DNA of 48,643 nt from an uncultured Pseudomonadota bacterium (GTDB lineage Bacteria; Pseudomonadota; Gammaproteobacteria; Steroidobacterales; Steroidobacteraceae), in assembly GCA_903868595.1 (NCBI GenBank), contig CAIPVV010000009.1, positions 1 through 48,643 on the forward strand, written 5' to 3'. Below the pieces are notes generated by a model. That model was not told the DNA's origin. It saw nothing but the letters and a program-made list of their open reading frames with translations, and ran no database searches. The position numbers and the translations under genes are program-made. This document shows, piece after piece, positions 27,598 through 36,539 of the stretch (positions within the stretch are counted from its first letter, which is position 1; every line of letters starts with the position of its first letter).

Positions 27598-27906
27598 TTG
27601 TTTTTTGCGCACTTAAGCGCGGGGTTTGAGTCCCACTTTTTGGAACCGAACCGCGATGAGGCCGTCCCGGCCCTCGCTACGCAGACTCCCACTCGTTTTC
27701 ACGCGACCAAATTGACGCCAATTGCGGGTAACTCTTGGCGGCTCTCGCCCCAGGCCTCGGATCTCACCACTCGCGTGCTGCGACTGCTTGGTGTCACCGG
27801 TGCACCGAGCGCCCAGGACTTTACCCAGGCCTGCCGCCTCATCCGCGAGGTTGCGATCGAGCTTACGAAGCAAGCCGACGACGATCCGGAGCCACCCCTT
27901 CATTAG
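27598..27906 (+). CDS. Hypothetical protein, doubtful
   Basis: A 102-codon frame. The first third lies in the repeat flank and is unlikely to be native. The C-terminal part (LTTRVLRLLGVTGAPSAQDF then TQACRLIREVAIELTKQADD) looks like a compact helical protein and may be the remnant of a longer gene. I do not recognise a family. A further GCGGGTAACT occurs inside it at 27724. Confidence 0.35.
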   Translation: MFFAHLSAGFESHFLEPNRDEAVPALATQTPTRFHATKLTPIAGNSWRLSPQASDLTTRVLRLLGVTGAPSAQDFTQACRLIREVAIELTKQADDDPEPPLH

Positions 27907-28078
27907 CAGCGCTTCCAAATCAGGAGCCCCCTAGCGTCAGGTCACGCTCGCCGGTGCGCCGATCCCGTTTCGCCGGCCGCGCGCGGTCGGTCTTAAGCTT
28001 CGCAGCCGCAATCGTCTCGCCACGCGCCGTGGCCGCTGCCAGCGCCTCCCGCACCAGCCGCCAGAACGGCCCACCGGT

Positions 28079-28876
28079 CTAATCGAGGAGTCCGCGCACC
28101 TCGTCCCAGGACCTGGCGCCGTTTTCCCGCATCTCCCTGACCAACTCCTCAGGCATCCACCTCACGAAGGCGGCCTGAAAGGTACTGCGCCCCCGCACCT
28201 CCCGGAACCAGCGTTCCACGTGCGGCAGCCGGCCCCCTTCCCACATGCCCGCCATCGACAGCGCAGCAATGCGATTTACGTAGGGCGTCAACGCGATATC
28301 CGCCATCGAGAACCGATCGCCGACCAGCCATCGGGAGGCGGCCAGTGCGGCATTCATCTTGTGCAGCCAGGCGTCGTAGAGGCGGATCTTCTCGCGGGCG
28401 CCGGGTGCGTCGATCCCCAGTTGAATCCACTCCCATTTGAGCTTGCGGGCTTGCAGACCTTCCGGAGCGGCACCCGCCAGGAACGCCTCGAAACTCCCGA
28501 TGCCGTTACGCAGCAAGGTATGTCGGTGCGACACAATGTAGGTAATGGCCGAGCAGGCCGGATGCAGCTCTTCGTCAACCGCCTTGGTCCACAACCGCGC
28601 CTGCGCCCGCTCCTTCGCGGTGACGGGATAGATCGACACCTCTGGAAACGCGTCTTCCAGGTATTCGCAGATGACCGTCGACTCGGACAGCACGAAATCG
28701 TCATGAACCAGTACCGGGACCACGCCCTTCGCATTCAACGCAAGGAACGCCGGGTCGAACTGCTCGCCACGAAGGATGTCGACCACATGCCCCGTCCAGG
28801 GGAGTCGCTTCTCCTCCAGTGCAAACCGGACCTTGGCGGCGCAGGCGGACGATCCGTGATGAAACAGCTCAAGCAT
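28079..28876 (-). CDS. Glutathione S-transferase family protein
   Basis: The 265-residue protein has the thioredoxin-like N-domain with the active-site turn SSACAAKVRFALEEK and the glutathione-binding KGVVPVLVHDDFVLSESTVI (cis-Pro after Val, then Glu-Ser). The all-helical C-domain has the N-capping box-like WLVGDRFSMADIALTPYV. GSTs conjugate glutathione to electrophiles or act as isomerases; the substrate is unknown. The helical domain is longer than in minimal GSTs. It lies alone between R3 and a GFA gene read from the same strand. Confidence 0.9.
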   Translation of the reverse strand: MLELFHHGSSACAAKVRFALEEKRLPWTGHVVDILRGEQFDPAFLALNAKGVVPVLVHDDFVLSESTVICEYLEDAFPEVSIYPVTAKERAQARLWTKAVDEELHPACSAITYIVSHRHTLLRNGIGSFEAFLAGAAPEGLQARKLKWEWIQLGIDAPGAREKIRLYDAWLHKMNAALAASRWLVGDRFSMADIALTPYVNRIAALSMAGMWEGGRLPHVERWFREVRGRSTFQAAFVRWMPEELVREMRENGARSWDEVRGLLD

Positions 28877-28929
28877 GAAAAGTTTCCACTCGATTTATTC
28901 CGTGGAAGCGACGGCAGGCCAGGCAGCGG

Positions 28930-29346
28930 CTAAGGCGCCTGATATTCCTGATAAGCCGGCAATTCCTCACTGGTACAGGACCAACTCGCCCGCGACCCAA
29001 CGAAGATGTCTGCCTGCGGCCGAATCGGCGCTTCTACATCCAACGAGCCCGCGGGAATCATGACGACGTCGGAGTCCCCTGCTTGTCGTGGCAAGCGGCC
29101 GCCACAGCTTCGGCAAAAGACATTGGTAAATCGCTTGGCATCGGGTGGCTTAAACTCACTGATGTGTTCCTTCCCCGCAAGCCACGTGAGCCTGGCCGGC
29201 TGCAGGAACAGATTGGAAGCATGTCCCGTACCCGTCGCCTTGCGGCAGCGAGAACAATGGCAGCGATAGAACCGCTTCGGCTCTCCGGTAACCTCATATT
29301 TGACTGCACCACACAAACAACTGCCGCCGAGCGTGCACTGAGTCAA
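28930..29346 (-). CDS. GFA-type zinc-binding protein
   Basis: The 138-residue protein belongs to the GFA (glutathione-dependent formaldehyde-activating enzyme-like, Mss4-fold) family. Zinc-ligand motifs are GSCLCGAVKYEV, RCHCSRCRKATG and FCRSCGGRLP. Despite the family name, most members have no proven activity. It precedes the GST gene by 53 bases on the same strand, a plausible thiol-related pair. Confidence 0.9.
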   Translation of the reverse strand: MTQCTLGGSCLCGAVKYEVTGEPKRFYRCHCSRCRKATGTGHASNLFLQPARLTWLAGKEHISEFKPPDAKRFTNVFCRSCGGRLPRQAGDSDVVMIPAGSLDVEAPIRPQADIFVGSRASWSCTSEELPAYQEYQAP

Positions 29347-29912
29347 GGTCCCTCTCCTTGCGATTAAGTGGCACTACAGTATACCGACCTGGCCGGCGGC
29401 CAAAGTAACGCGCACGGCGGCGTCTTCCGCCAACGCCCACATGCTGCCCCGGCCAGGGTGATCTAGGGGCTGCCAGAGGTAAATTCCCATCCGGTCATTG
29501 CAGGATATCAGCTCACGCACCGCATTGCTGCAGGCAAGCCAACGCTCGATCCCTGGACTACAAATCCCTACCCCGTCCCGCCGGGTCCGTCTGCGCGTAC
29601 CGAACGGGGCTGGCGAGCACAGGAACAACGCGATCATGCGCCCCAAGCCGGACATCAGAGCCCTCTAGCGGGCACCAACAACTGTTTCGATGCTTCAAAT
29701 TGCTGCAGCGACAAGTGCGAACCCGATTACGGGCAGCTGGCCGCGTTTCGCGCCACCCACGCGTAGCCGCGCGATCATGCAGGACGCAAGCCGCGGGCAA
29801 TTCCGTGCAGATTCGAAGAGAAGGACGCGAAACCCGCATCCGGTGACCCACGACCCAACCAGCGGGTCAGTGTATTGCCGCTTTCCGCACCCTGAAGCAA
29901 GAGACCCGCGGA
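29347..29912. other. Gene-poor stretch
   Basis: Short frames on both strands (for example 29374-29655, - strand, ending ALAEDAAVRVTLAAGQVGIL) show no family resemblance. I see no RNA gene or repeat here. The + strand string gggcaccaac at about 29,674 recalls a tRNA end but lacks the rest of the repeat. Confidence 0.5.
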
Positions 29913-31817
29913 TCAGTCCTTGATGGCCATCGGATCGTACCCGGGCTTACACACCTCGACGATACACAGGGATTCGAGCGTCCGACCCTCAGGCGGGGGC
30001 TTGAGGCCGGCCTTCAGCATGAACTCACGCAGTACCCTGGACGTTTCCGGATGCGGAATCGCCGATTGCACGCCAACGCGAACGAGCCCATCGGCATAGT
30101 CGATGGGTAACCAGGTGTGGGCCGACAGTTCGGGGCTGCCGCGGTTATCGGTATTGCCAAAATCGCGCACATCCAGCCGGGCGCCTGCTGCCACCAGCAG
30201 TTTCACCACTTCCGTCGCCCCCTTGTGCGCAGCGCCGTGCAGCGCCACGCGGCCTGTGTTGGCCTGGAAGTCGGGATTGATGCCGAGCGACAGCAAATAT
30301 TTCACAGTGGCTACCGTCTCCTCGGTCGAGCGCTCCCGGGTGACGCCTTCCACCCAGCCAATGCCGGCTGCCACAGCCAGCGGCGTCACGCCCAGCCTGG
30401 TATTGATCTTCGGATCGGCGCCGCGTGCAACCAGCAGCTTCAACAGTTCCAGGTCGCCCGACTGCGCCGCACGCAGGAAAGCCGTGGCGCCATCTTCGTT
30501 CAACCATTGGTTGGTGAACACCGTGCGAGTCTCCGTGCTCTCGGTGATGCGGGCGTTGACGTCGGCGCCGTGGTCGAGCAGTAACGTGATGAACTCGAGG
30601 CTGTCCATGTCGGCCGTACGCGTCGGGTAGTCGCCGCCTTCGATGTTGCGGTTGTCGACGGCCAGATACAGCGGCGTCCAGGCCCCCTTGTTGGCCAGAT
30701 TCACATTCGCGCCGCGCTCGATGAGGAATTTCCCCATCTGGTAGTTCTGGTTCTGCGTCGCGGCCAACAGCGGACTCCAGCCATAGCGGGTCGTCTGGTT
30801 CACGTCGGCGCCACCCTCCAGCAGCACGCGCGCGGCCTCAATGCTGCCGGCACGGGCTGCATAGACCAACGCGGTCAATGCCCCGCCATCAGGTTCACGC
30901 ATGGCGCCACGGCGCCCACGAGTGGCCGCAGGAACCGGATCGCCATTCGCGTCCAGCACCGGGTTGCCGTCCGCGTCCAGTTCAAAAACAACCTCTCCAC
31001 CCACGCCGGCACCCGCGTTGCCGCCGGCACCAGCAACCGTCACGAAGCCCAAGCCCCGGTGTTCGATCCCCTTGCACAGATCGGCGGCAGGAATGGTCTT
31101 CTGGCTATCGCCCAACAAGAGCTCGCGCTGAATCCTCACCTGCTGTAGATCAGGCTTCTTCGCTTCGCACAGCGCAGCGATGTTCTGCTGACGTACGGCA
31201 CGCCGGGGATCCTCAGAGTTGCCCAATGCAGCCGAGCGCCCGTCGCGCATCACCGGCTTGGACACGGCCGCCACGTTGCCGCCGTGCTGGATCAATTCCC
31301 TCAGCACGTCGGCGTGGCCCTGGTCGGCAGCCTGCATCATCGCCGTGGTACCACGTTCGCTCTCGCTGGCATTCACATCGGCACCGTGCTCTAGCAACGC
31401 ACGCACGGCATCGACATTGCCTGCGCGTGCCGCCATCATGAGCGGGCGGCGGCGTAGCGGTAGCGGCTCGTTCGCATCGGCACTGCCCTTGAGCAACGCC
31501 TGAATTACGGCCGCATCGCCGCGCGCCGCTGCCAACCACAGTGGCGTCGCCCCATTGCGATTGGCCAAGCCCGGCTTGGCGCCAGCCTTCAGCAACCGTT
31601 CGACCATTTTCGCGTCGCCGCGATAGGCCGCCCATTGCAGTGCCGTGGCACCATCGGCCTGCTGCGCATTCACGTCGGCACCGCGCTTCAGCAGACGCTC
31701 AATTTCCGCGATGTTGCCTTTGCTTGCGGCATCGGCCATTTCCGCCTGCGCGAACGCAGTGCCAGCCATGGCCGACAGCAACACCGCGCAAAGCACAGTC
31801 CTCACAAAGCTACGCAT
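29913..31817 (-). CDS. Secreted ankyrin-repeat protein
   Basis: A signal peptide (RTVLCAVLLSAMAGTAFAQA) is followed by about a dozen ankyrin repeats in two blocks. The first block covers about residues 25-200 (GADVNAQQADGATALQWAAY and similar). A non-repeat insert of about 110 residues with a Gly/Ala-rich stretch follows, then a second block (GGADVNQTTRYGWSPLLAAT, GANVNLANKGAWTPLYLAVD, GADPKINTRLGVTPLAVAAG). It ends with a Cys-containing tail (LESLCIVEVCKPGYDPMAIK). I chose ATG 31817, which gives a clean signal peptide; ATG 31841 is in frame. It follows the DUF1552 gene by 20 bases, a pairing I know from related genomes. The role is unknown. Confidence 0.88.
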   Translation of the reverse strand: MRSFVRTVLCAVLLSAMAGTAFAQAEMADAASKGNIAEIERLLKRGADVNAQQADGATALQWAAYRGDAKMVERLLKAGAKPGLANRNGATPLWLAAARGDAAVIQALLKGSADANEPLPLRRRPLMMAARAGNVDAVRALLEHGADVNASESERGTTAMMQAADQGHADVLRELIQHGGNVAAVSKPVMRDGRSAALGNSEDPRRAVRQQNIAALCEAKKPDLQQVRIQRELLLGDSQKTIPAADLCKGIEHRGLGFVTVAGAGGNAGAGVGGEVVFELDADGNPVLDANGDPVPAATRGRRGAMREPDGGALTALVYAARAGSIEAARVLLEGGADVNQTTRYGWSPLLAATQNQNYQMGKFLIERGANVNLANKGAWTPLYLAVDNRNIEGGDYPTRTADMDSLEFITLLLDHGADVNARITESTETRTVFTNQWLNEDGATAFLRAAQSGDLELLKLLVARGADPKINTRLGVTPLAVAAGIGWVEGVTRERSTEETVATVKYLLSLGINPDFQANTGRVALHGAAHKGATEVVKLLVAAGARLDVRDFGNTDNRGSPELSAHTWLPIDYADGLVRVGVQSAIPHPETSRVLREFMLKAGLKPPPEGRTLESLCIVEVCKPGYDPMAIKD

Positions 31818-31837
31818 GTTCTTCCTCTTTGAGCCCG

Positions 31838-32908
31838 TCACACCAGTCCGGGCAAACGGCCGGTGCTGTCGCCGAAACTGTCACGGTGGATGTCGAACTG
31901 ATCGAGGATGCTCAACAGCAGGTTGCCCGTCGGCACTTGCTTGGTCGGGAAGGTTAGATGGCGACCGCCTTCGAGCCTGCCTTTGTTGCCGCCGATCAGG
32001 ATATGCGGCACGTCGTAGTGCGCATGCTGGTTCGGATTGCCCATGTTGCTGCCGTACATCAGCAGAGAATGATCGAGCAACGAGCCATTGCCATCGTTGG
32101 TGTTGGCTAGTTTATCGACGAAGTAGGCCAGCATTTTCACGTGATATTGGTTGATCTTGGAAAGCTCGTTGATCAGGTTCGGATCCTCGCCGTGGTGCGA
32201 GCCGCCATGGAATCCCAGCGTCGGCGACTGGCTCTCCGGATAGACGCGGCCGGTCAGATCGCGCGCGAACAGCATGGTGCCGACGCGGGTTATATCGGCC
32301 TGGAAGCCCAGCGTCAGCAGGTCGAACATGACCTTGATGTGCTGATCGAACGACTGTGGAATGCCGGGGGGCACTGCGAAATTTTCCGGCGCGGCAGTCG
32401 TCGCGCTGGCGGCGATCTGCAGGCGACGCTCAATTTCGCGCACGTTGTCGGTGAAGGCATCCAGGCGTGCACGATCCGGGGCGCCTACGGTGTTTCGCAC
32501 ACCCTTGATCTTGTCGTTGACTGAATCAAGGATGCTCTGGTTGCGTTCGCGACGTAGCCCGCGTTGCTCGGCGGTACTACCGCTGCCAAACATGCGCTCG
32601 AATACGACCTGCGGATTCAGTTCCATAGGCAGCGGCGTGTCCGGCGCTGCCCACGCGATCGTGTTGGTATAGACGCAGCTATAACCTTCCCCGCAGTTGC
32701 TGGAACCCGAACCCGGATCTTCCACCGAAATTTCCAGCGACGGCAGCAGCGTTTCCTGCCCGTACCGGCCGGCAATGATCTGGTCGATGGTCTGGCCGGC
32801 ATACACGTCGGCCCCGGCGGTCTTGCGCGGCTTCTGCGCGCACAGGTACCCCCCGACGCAAGCGTGGGAAGCGAAACTGCGGTCAGCACAACGCAGCCCA
32901 GTGGGCAC
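31838..32908 (-). pseudogene. DUF1552 family protein, N-terminus missing
   Basis: The frame matches the C-terminal two thirds of DUF1552 proteins: QKPRKTAGADVYAGQTIDQI, RRLQIAASATTA, QADITRVGTMLFARDLTG, GFHGGSHHGEDPNLINEL and LLDHSLLMYGSNMGNPNQHA. The Tat signal and about the first 100 residues normally present are missing; upstream of residue 20 there is unrelated sequence. These proteins are exported and usually sit in DUF1592-DUF1552-ankyrin operons; the DUF1592 gene is absent too. The break lies about 200 bases from the diverged att copy at 33,140. Confidence 0.8.
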
Positions 32909-33139
32909 TTACCGGCGGGTATGCGCAGCAGCGCCCTGGTAACGTTCTGCCTTCTTTGCTGCCGTAGCGCCGGCGGGGTTGCGGGATAGACCGGAAGGCC
33001 CCCCGATGCCCAGCCCAGGGTGGGTAGGGGATGCCACCCGGCAAGCAGAAGCCAAGCAGCAGGCCCCCGCATTCTGCCGAGGGCCCCTTTGCGGGCGATG
33101 AACCGGGCATCCGGACACCGGGTCTCCTACCAGCAGAAC

Positions 33140-33175
33140 CTTACGCGGCAGGTTCGCGTCTACGCCCCGGCAGCC
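33140..33175 (+). repeat. Diverged fifth att-like copy (R4)
   Basis: Aligned without gaps to R3 (27548-27583), 25 of 36 bases agree, including TTACGC and CAGGTTCG, then a GGCA near the end. A TTTGCGGG at 33088-33095 lies 61 bases before its TTCG-containing core, against 60 for the matching motif before R2. It may be the right end of the unit that starts at R3. The match is weaker than the other four. Confidence 0.42.
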
Positions 33176-33209
33176 TGCACATTCGCAAGTCCCAGTATGA
33201 ATATCTTAC

Positions 33210-33226
33210 ACCGTCGAATCGACGGT
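33210..33226 (-). terminator. Inverted repeat just past the DoxX-DUF805 stop
   Basis: ACCGTCGA and TCGACGGT flank a single A, forming a perfect 17-base palindrome one base beyond the stop codon. As RNA it makes a 6-bp stem with loop of five. No T-tract follows, so it is only a possible terminator. Confidence 0.4.
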
Positions 33227-33227
33227 A

Positions 33228-34463
33228 CTAGGCCGCCACGGGCGGGCCAAAGGTATTGGACTCGGCCCGCCCTCTTGCGACGCCGCCCCAGATAACAAAT
33301 CCGATGAATACCAGGAGCGCGACCAGCGGGACGGCGGCGTCGAGTTGAGTGCCGAGGCTGATGCGATGCGTCCAGATGCCCATGGCGAGAAGGGTCAGCG
33401 CTGCGGGAGCGAGCACCAACCAGCCGGTGCGGCCCATATCGTGCAGGCGTCGCACGTGCAGGACTACCGCCGGGTACAACAGAACCAAGACTCCCCACGG
33501 CGCATAGTCGATGGCAGGACCCTTGTAGGCGTACCACAGGATGCCCAACGCGAGCGGGAGCAACGCGGCCAGGAAATGCCCGCGCGAGGTGCGACCGTTG
33601 GGCTGCACGAACAGCGTGTTCCAGGAGGTGGCGCGATCCGATTCGCCGAGCGAGAGCGGTGCGCGCTGCAATGCACCCTTGTAGTAATCGAGGTAGGCCA
33701 GCATCAGCAGGCCGTTCAGGGCAAAGGCGACGATCCCTAGCGCCAAACTGAGAGGCTGATGGTCGAGGATCGCCCAGAACAGGGCACAGGTGGAGACCGC
33801 CATCACCGTGCACAGCGCGGCCGGGACGAAAGTGCCCAGCAGGAGCAGCGCTCCGGCGACGAGCTCGATCAGCATGCAGACATCCAGAAGATGCGAGTCA
33901 ACCAGCGCACTCATGAGCTCCGTGGAGAGTTGCGTCTGGCCGACCGGTGTCGCCCAGACCGAGAGGAAGAAATGGTTGGCACCGTTCAGCAGCATCCACG
34001 CGCCAAAAAGCACACGAGCGGCAAGTACCAGCTGCTTCATGGCCGGGGCCTGCACGGTTCTGGCGACGCTCACCCGCAGGGCAAACATCGACCGGAGGCT
34101 GGCGATGTAGGCCACGCAGAGCAGGACATTGGAGGCCAGCACCCTCGCCCCCGCTATCATGCTCGGGGTGCTCCATTCGGAAAGGGGCGCATCCCACCAG
34201 AAGACGCAGAACGCAACCGGCATGCACGCCAGCAGCGCAAGCGGCGTGAAGAACCCGAACAGGACGGCGAGGCCCGTTATGAGCTCGACAGCTTTGACCA
34301 GGTCAAACAAATGCGTGTGGAGCAACGCGCTCAACATCTGGGCCGCAAGCGGGTGGGAACTGTTGGCTCCCGGCTGCGCATAGATGTGATAGAAGTGCTC
34401 TATACCCGCCGGAATCATCCAACCTGCGTACCAGAATCGCACGAACCAGCTCACGTACTTCAT
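33228..34463 (-). CDS. Membrane protein with two DoxX-like modules and a DUF805 domain
   Basis: The 411-residue protein has about ten to twelve membrane segments. Residues 1-130 and about 140-265 are related four-helix DoxX-like modules (compare FWYAGWMIPAGIEHFYHIYA with LFGAWMLLNGANHFFLSVWA, and LHTHLFDLVKAVELITGLAV with VDSHLLDVCMLIELVAGALL). From about 280 a DUF805 domain follows (NGRTSRGHFLAALL, VLHVRRLHDMGRTGWLVL). Each part normally occurs as a separate small protein. An intact GGGGG Shine-Dalgarno precedes the ATG. The function is unknown; DoxX-like proteins are tied to redox or membrane stress. Confidence 0.82.
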   Translation of the reverse strand: MKYVSWFVRFWYAGWMIPAGIEHFYHIYAQPGANSSHPLAAQMLSALLHTHLFDLVKAVELITGLAVLFGFFTPLALLACMPVAFCVFWWDAPLSEWSTPSMIAGARVLASNVLLCVAYIASLRSMFALRVSVARTVQAPAMKQLVLAARVLFGAWMLLNGANHFFLSVWATPVGQTQLSTELMSALVDSHLLDVCMLIELVAGALLLLGTFVPAALCTVMAVSTCALFWAILDHQPLSLALGIVAFALNGLLMLAYLDYYKGALQRAPLSLGESDRATSWNTLFVQPNGRTSRGHFLAALLPLALGILWYAYKGPAIDYAPWGVLVLLYPAVVLHVRRLHDMGRTGWLVLAPAALTLLAMGIWTHRISLGTQLDAAVPLVALLVFIGFVIWGGVARGRAESNTFGPPVAA

Positions 34464-35414
34464 CGTGTTCCCCCAGTTGGAATTGCGCTGACGGTCTGCG
34501 CCGCCTGGTCACCCTTATAGCCCGATTCAATGCGAGCAGTACAGGGTTGTACCAGCTAGCTGCGGGCTGTCGATAGGCGTTGCCGAAACGTTCATCGACA
34601 ACAACGTCAGCCGAAGCAGGCCGACGCGCCGTCGACCCGCACGGCAAGACTTCAAGGTGCGGTGCAGACGTGGTGAACAGGCTGCGCTGGGTCAGCTGGC
34701 CCGGACTGTCCGCCGCCACTTCAGAAGTGGCGACTTTTCCCGATGCGAGCAACTGCGTCCGTACTGCACGGAGCTTCCGAACAAATTGACCATATAAATC
34801 AGATCTTTGTGAGCGAGGCGTGCACGCGCTCCTGGCCACCCCCAGACCCCATTTCAGGCGGCCTTGGCCTGGCTCGTCCGGACCAGGCTTTCAGCCATGA
34901 CCCCGAGCGATAAGGCACTGCATCGCGAGCCCCTGCTCAGCGCGCAGCAGACGGTCGAAGCCCACCTGCCATGCCTGCGGCTACAAATGCGGATCACCGC
35001 ATTCCTGAACTCCACCTGGCATTCGCACTGCCGATTTGACGAGCCATACCTCGTTTGAAGCCACCAGGGTGCTAGCGGGCTGCGCCCCGGCCACGGACCT
35101 GGCCATCGAATCTTCGCCGACCCGTAGATCTACAAAGACCCGGTTGCACATCGTTATCGGCGAGCCAGTGCGAGTACACCTTGCGTGGTTCGCCCTGCGA
35201 CATCCGCAACCCAATACGCCTGGTCGAGAATGGCCGGCAATCCGCGAGGGTTCCTGAGGATCACGATTCAGGATTACTCCAACGAACACGCACAGCCGAC
35301 ACGTGCTCGGCGCGGGAAGAGCGCACACGCCAACCGCGGCTGTCACCGGACGGGCGCATCGGTTGCTCGCGGGCCGTCCGACCACCGTCCCGAAGAGGAA
35401 GCACAAATTCCGAC
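34464..35414. other. Long gene-free stretch
   Basis: About 950 bases with no frame I can support on either strand. Codon patterns look broken, suggesting decayed DNA. A - strand frame ending SLGVMAESLVRTSQAKAA (near 34,860-34,910) could be the tail of a lost gene, but I do not recognise it. Confidence 0.55.
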
Positions 35415-35444
35415 TTGACGACGCAGGACTGTATAGATGTACAG
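35415..35444 (+). promoter_or_regulatory. Promoter with a near-consensus LexA (SOS) box
   Basis: CTGTATAGATGTACAG at 35429-35444 matches the LexA consensus CTGT-N8-ACAG, with an AT-rich alternating spacer differing from CTGTATATATATACAG at only two positions. TTGACG (35415-35420) lies 17 bases before TGTACA inside the box, so LexA binding would block the -10 region. The gene start is 44 bases downstream. Confidence 0.8.
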
Positions 35445-35487
35445 TACCTGAAAACCGTCCCCAAAGACATAGCAGGAGGCCGCCGCC

Positions 35488-35823
35488 ATGTCCGCAGTCA
35501 TCGCTTTCACCGAAATTCCGCTGCCCGACCAGTCGCCCTTCACGATGGCCTTCGTCCGGACGGTTCTCGAGCACCGCGGCGTCGGCTACCGGCCTTCCGA
35601 GGCCGAAGTCCGCGCGGCGCTTGAAGTCCTGCGGCGGTACGACGCCCAGTGCCTCGACAATCCCGGCGAATGCGCCTGGGTACCACGGCTGGATGAAGAC
35701 AGCGACGCATCGCTACGTGCCAAGGCGTTCATCATGTTCCAGGCCACGAAGCCCACGCCCGCGCAATGGCACAAGGCCCACTCGGCGCTGTTCGGACCGC
35801 TACTCTGCGAGTCCTGCGGCTGA
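35488..35823 (+). CDS. Small protein of unknown function under LexA control
   Basis: This 111-residue protein has no family I recognise. It starts MSAVIAFTEIPLPDQSPFTM, has a helical middle (SEAEVRAALEVLRRYDAQCL), a KAFIMFQATKPTPAQWHKAH stretch and ends LFGPLLCESCG, with Cys at both the middle and the CESC end. AGGAGG lies about nine bases before the ATG. Good coding character and a strong SOS box argue that it is real. It is followed by a winged-helix gene after 20 bases, so it may head a three-gene operon. Confidence 0.72.
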   Translation: MSAVIAFTEIPLPDQSPFTMAFVRTVLEHRGVGYRPSEAEVRAALEVLRRYDAQCLDNPGECAWVPRLDEDSDASLRAKAFIMFQATKPTPAQWHKAHSALFGPLLCESCG

Positions 35824-35843
35824 CGTGGGGGCCTGGCCCCACA

Positions 35844-36539
35844 ATGCAGCCCTACCGTCCTGACGCCCAAGAGAAGTGGACCCGGTCACCGTTCCTCATC
35901 GCCCCACCCCCGCAAGCGACCCCCGAGCTGGCGGCAGCTGCCAACGTATGCCGCATGGATAGCGTATCGGGAAGCCTCCAAATCGCGCCTGACTCCGACG
36001 CGATGTGCCGCAGTGCAGGCCGGCAGGGAGTCCTGAAGCCCCAAGAGATCGCTGTCGCGCTGAAGCTTGTCGCGTTGGGGCCCGAACGCCCGGCGCGTGC
36101 CGCGCTCGCGAACTCGCTGCACCGGTCACCGTTAGAGGCGCAGGCCGCCGTACAGCGACTGCTGGCCGCGAAACTCGCCGGCGGCATCGAGGATAGGACC
36201 TGGCTTAACCACCCCGCCCTTCGAGGCTTCCTCGTGCACGGCGCGCCCTGCGCCTATCCCGTCATCCGCAGCGAGATCGTCATCGGCAGTCCCACGGCTC
36301 CTGCCGGTGCACCACTGCAGAACAGGTGCGTAGCGAGCGACGACCTTCCGCCCGTCTGGCCAGCCCCGCCGCCCGGACAAAGGGGCAACTGCGGGTGCCG
36401 CTCTACCCGTGACTGCCTGCCGCCGCAGCTGCAGATCCCGCGTTCTAGGCACTGCTCGCCCTTTTTTAAGGGACTTCGAGTTGGCCAGGTTCAAGAGCAC
36501 GAGAGGACTGCGACGTTCCTGGACGAGCGCCTAAAGTGA
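35844..36539 (+). CDS. Winged-helix regulator-like partner of a nucleotidyltransferase, partly decayed
   Basis: A MarR-like winged helix is clear at about residues 65-110 (LKPQEIAVALKLVALGPERP, then LEAQAAVQRLLAAKLAGG). The family-typical PALRGFLVHGAPCAYPVIRS, GSPTAPAGAPL and DDLPPVWPAPP follow. About 50 residues after that look out of frame before the expected C-terminus GLRVGQVQEHERTATFLDER returns, so two compensating frameshifts are likely. The first 60 residues (from ATG 35844) are not conserved and the native start is probably further in. Its stop overlaps the next gene's GTG. Such proteins pair with nucleotidyltransferases in AbiE-like modules. Confidence 0.6.
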   Translation: MQPYRPDAQEKWTRSPFLIAPPPQATPELAAAANVCRMDSVSGSLQIAPDSDAMCRSAGRQGVLKPQEIAVALKLVALGPERPARAALANSLHRSPLEAQAAVQRLLAAKLAGGIEDRTWLNHPALRGFLVHGAPCAYPVIRSEIVIGSPTAPAGAPLQNRCVASDDLPPVWPAPPPGQRGNCGCRSTRDCLPPQLQIPRSRHCSPFFKGLRVGQVQEHERTATFLDERLK

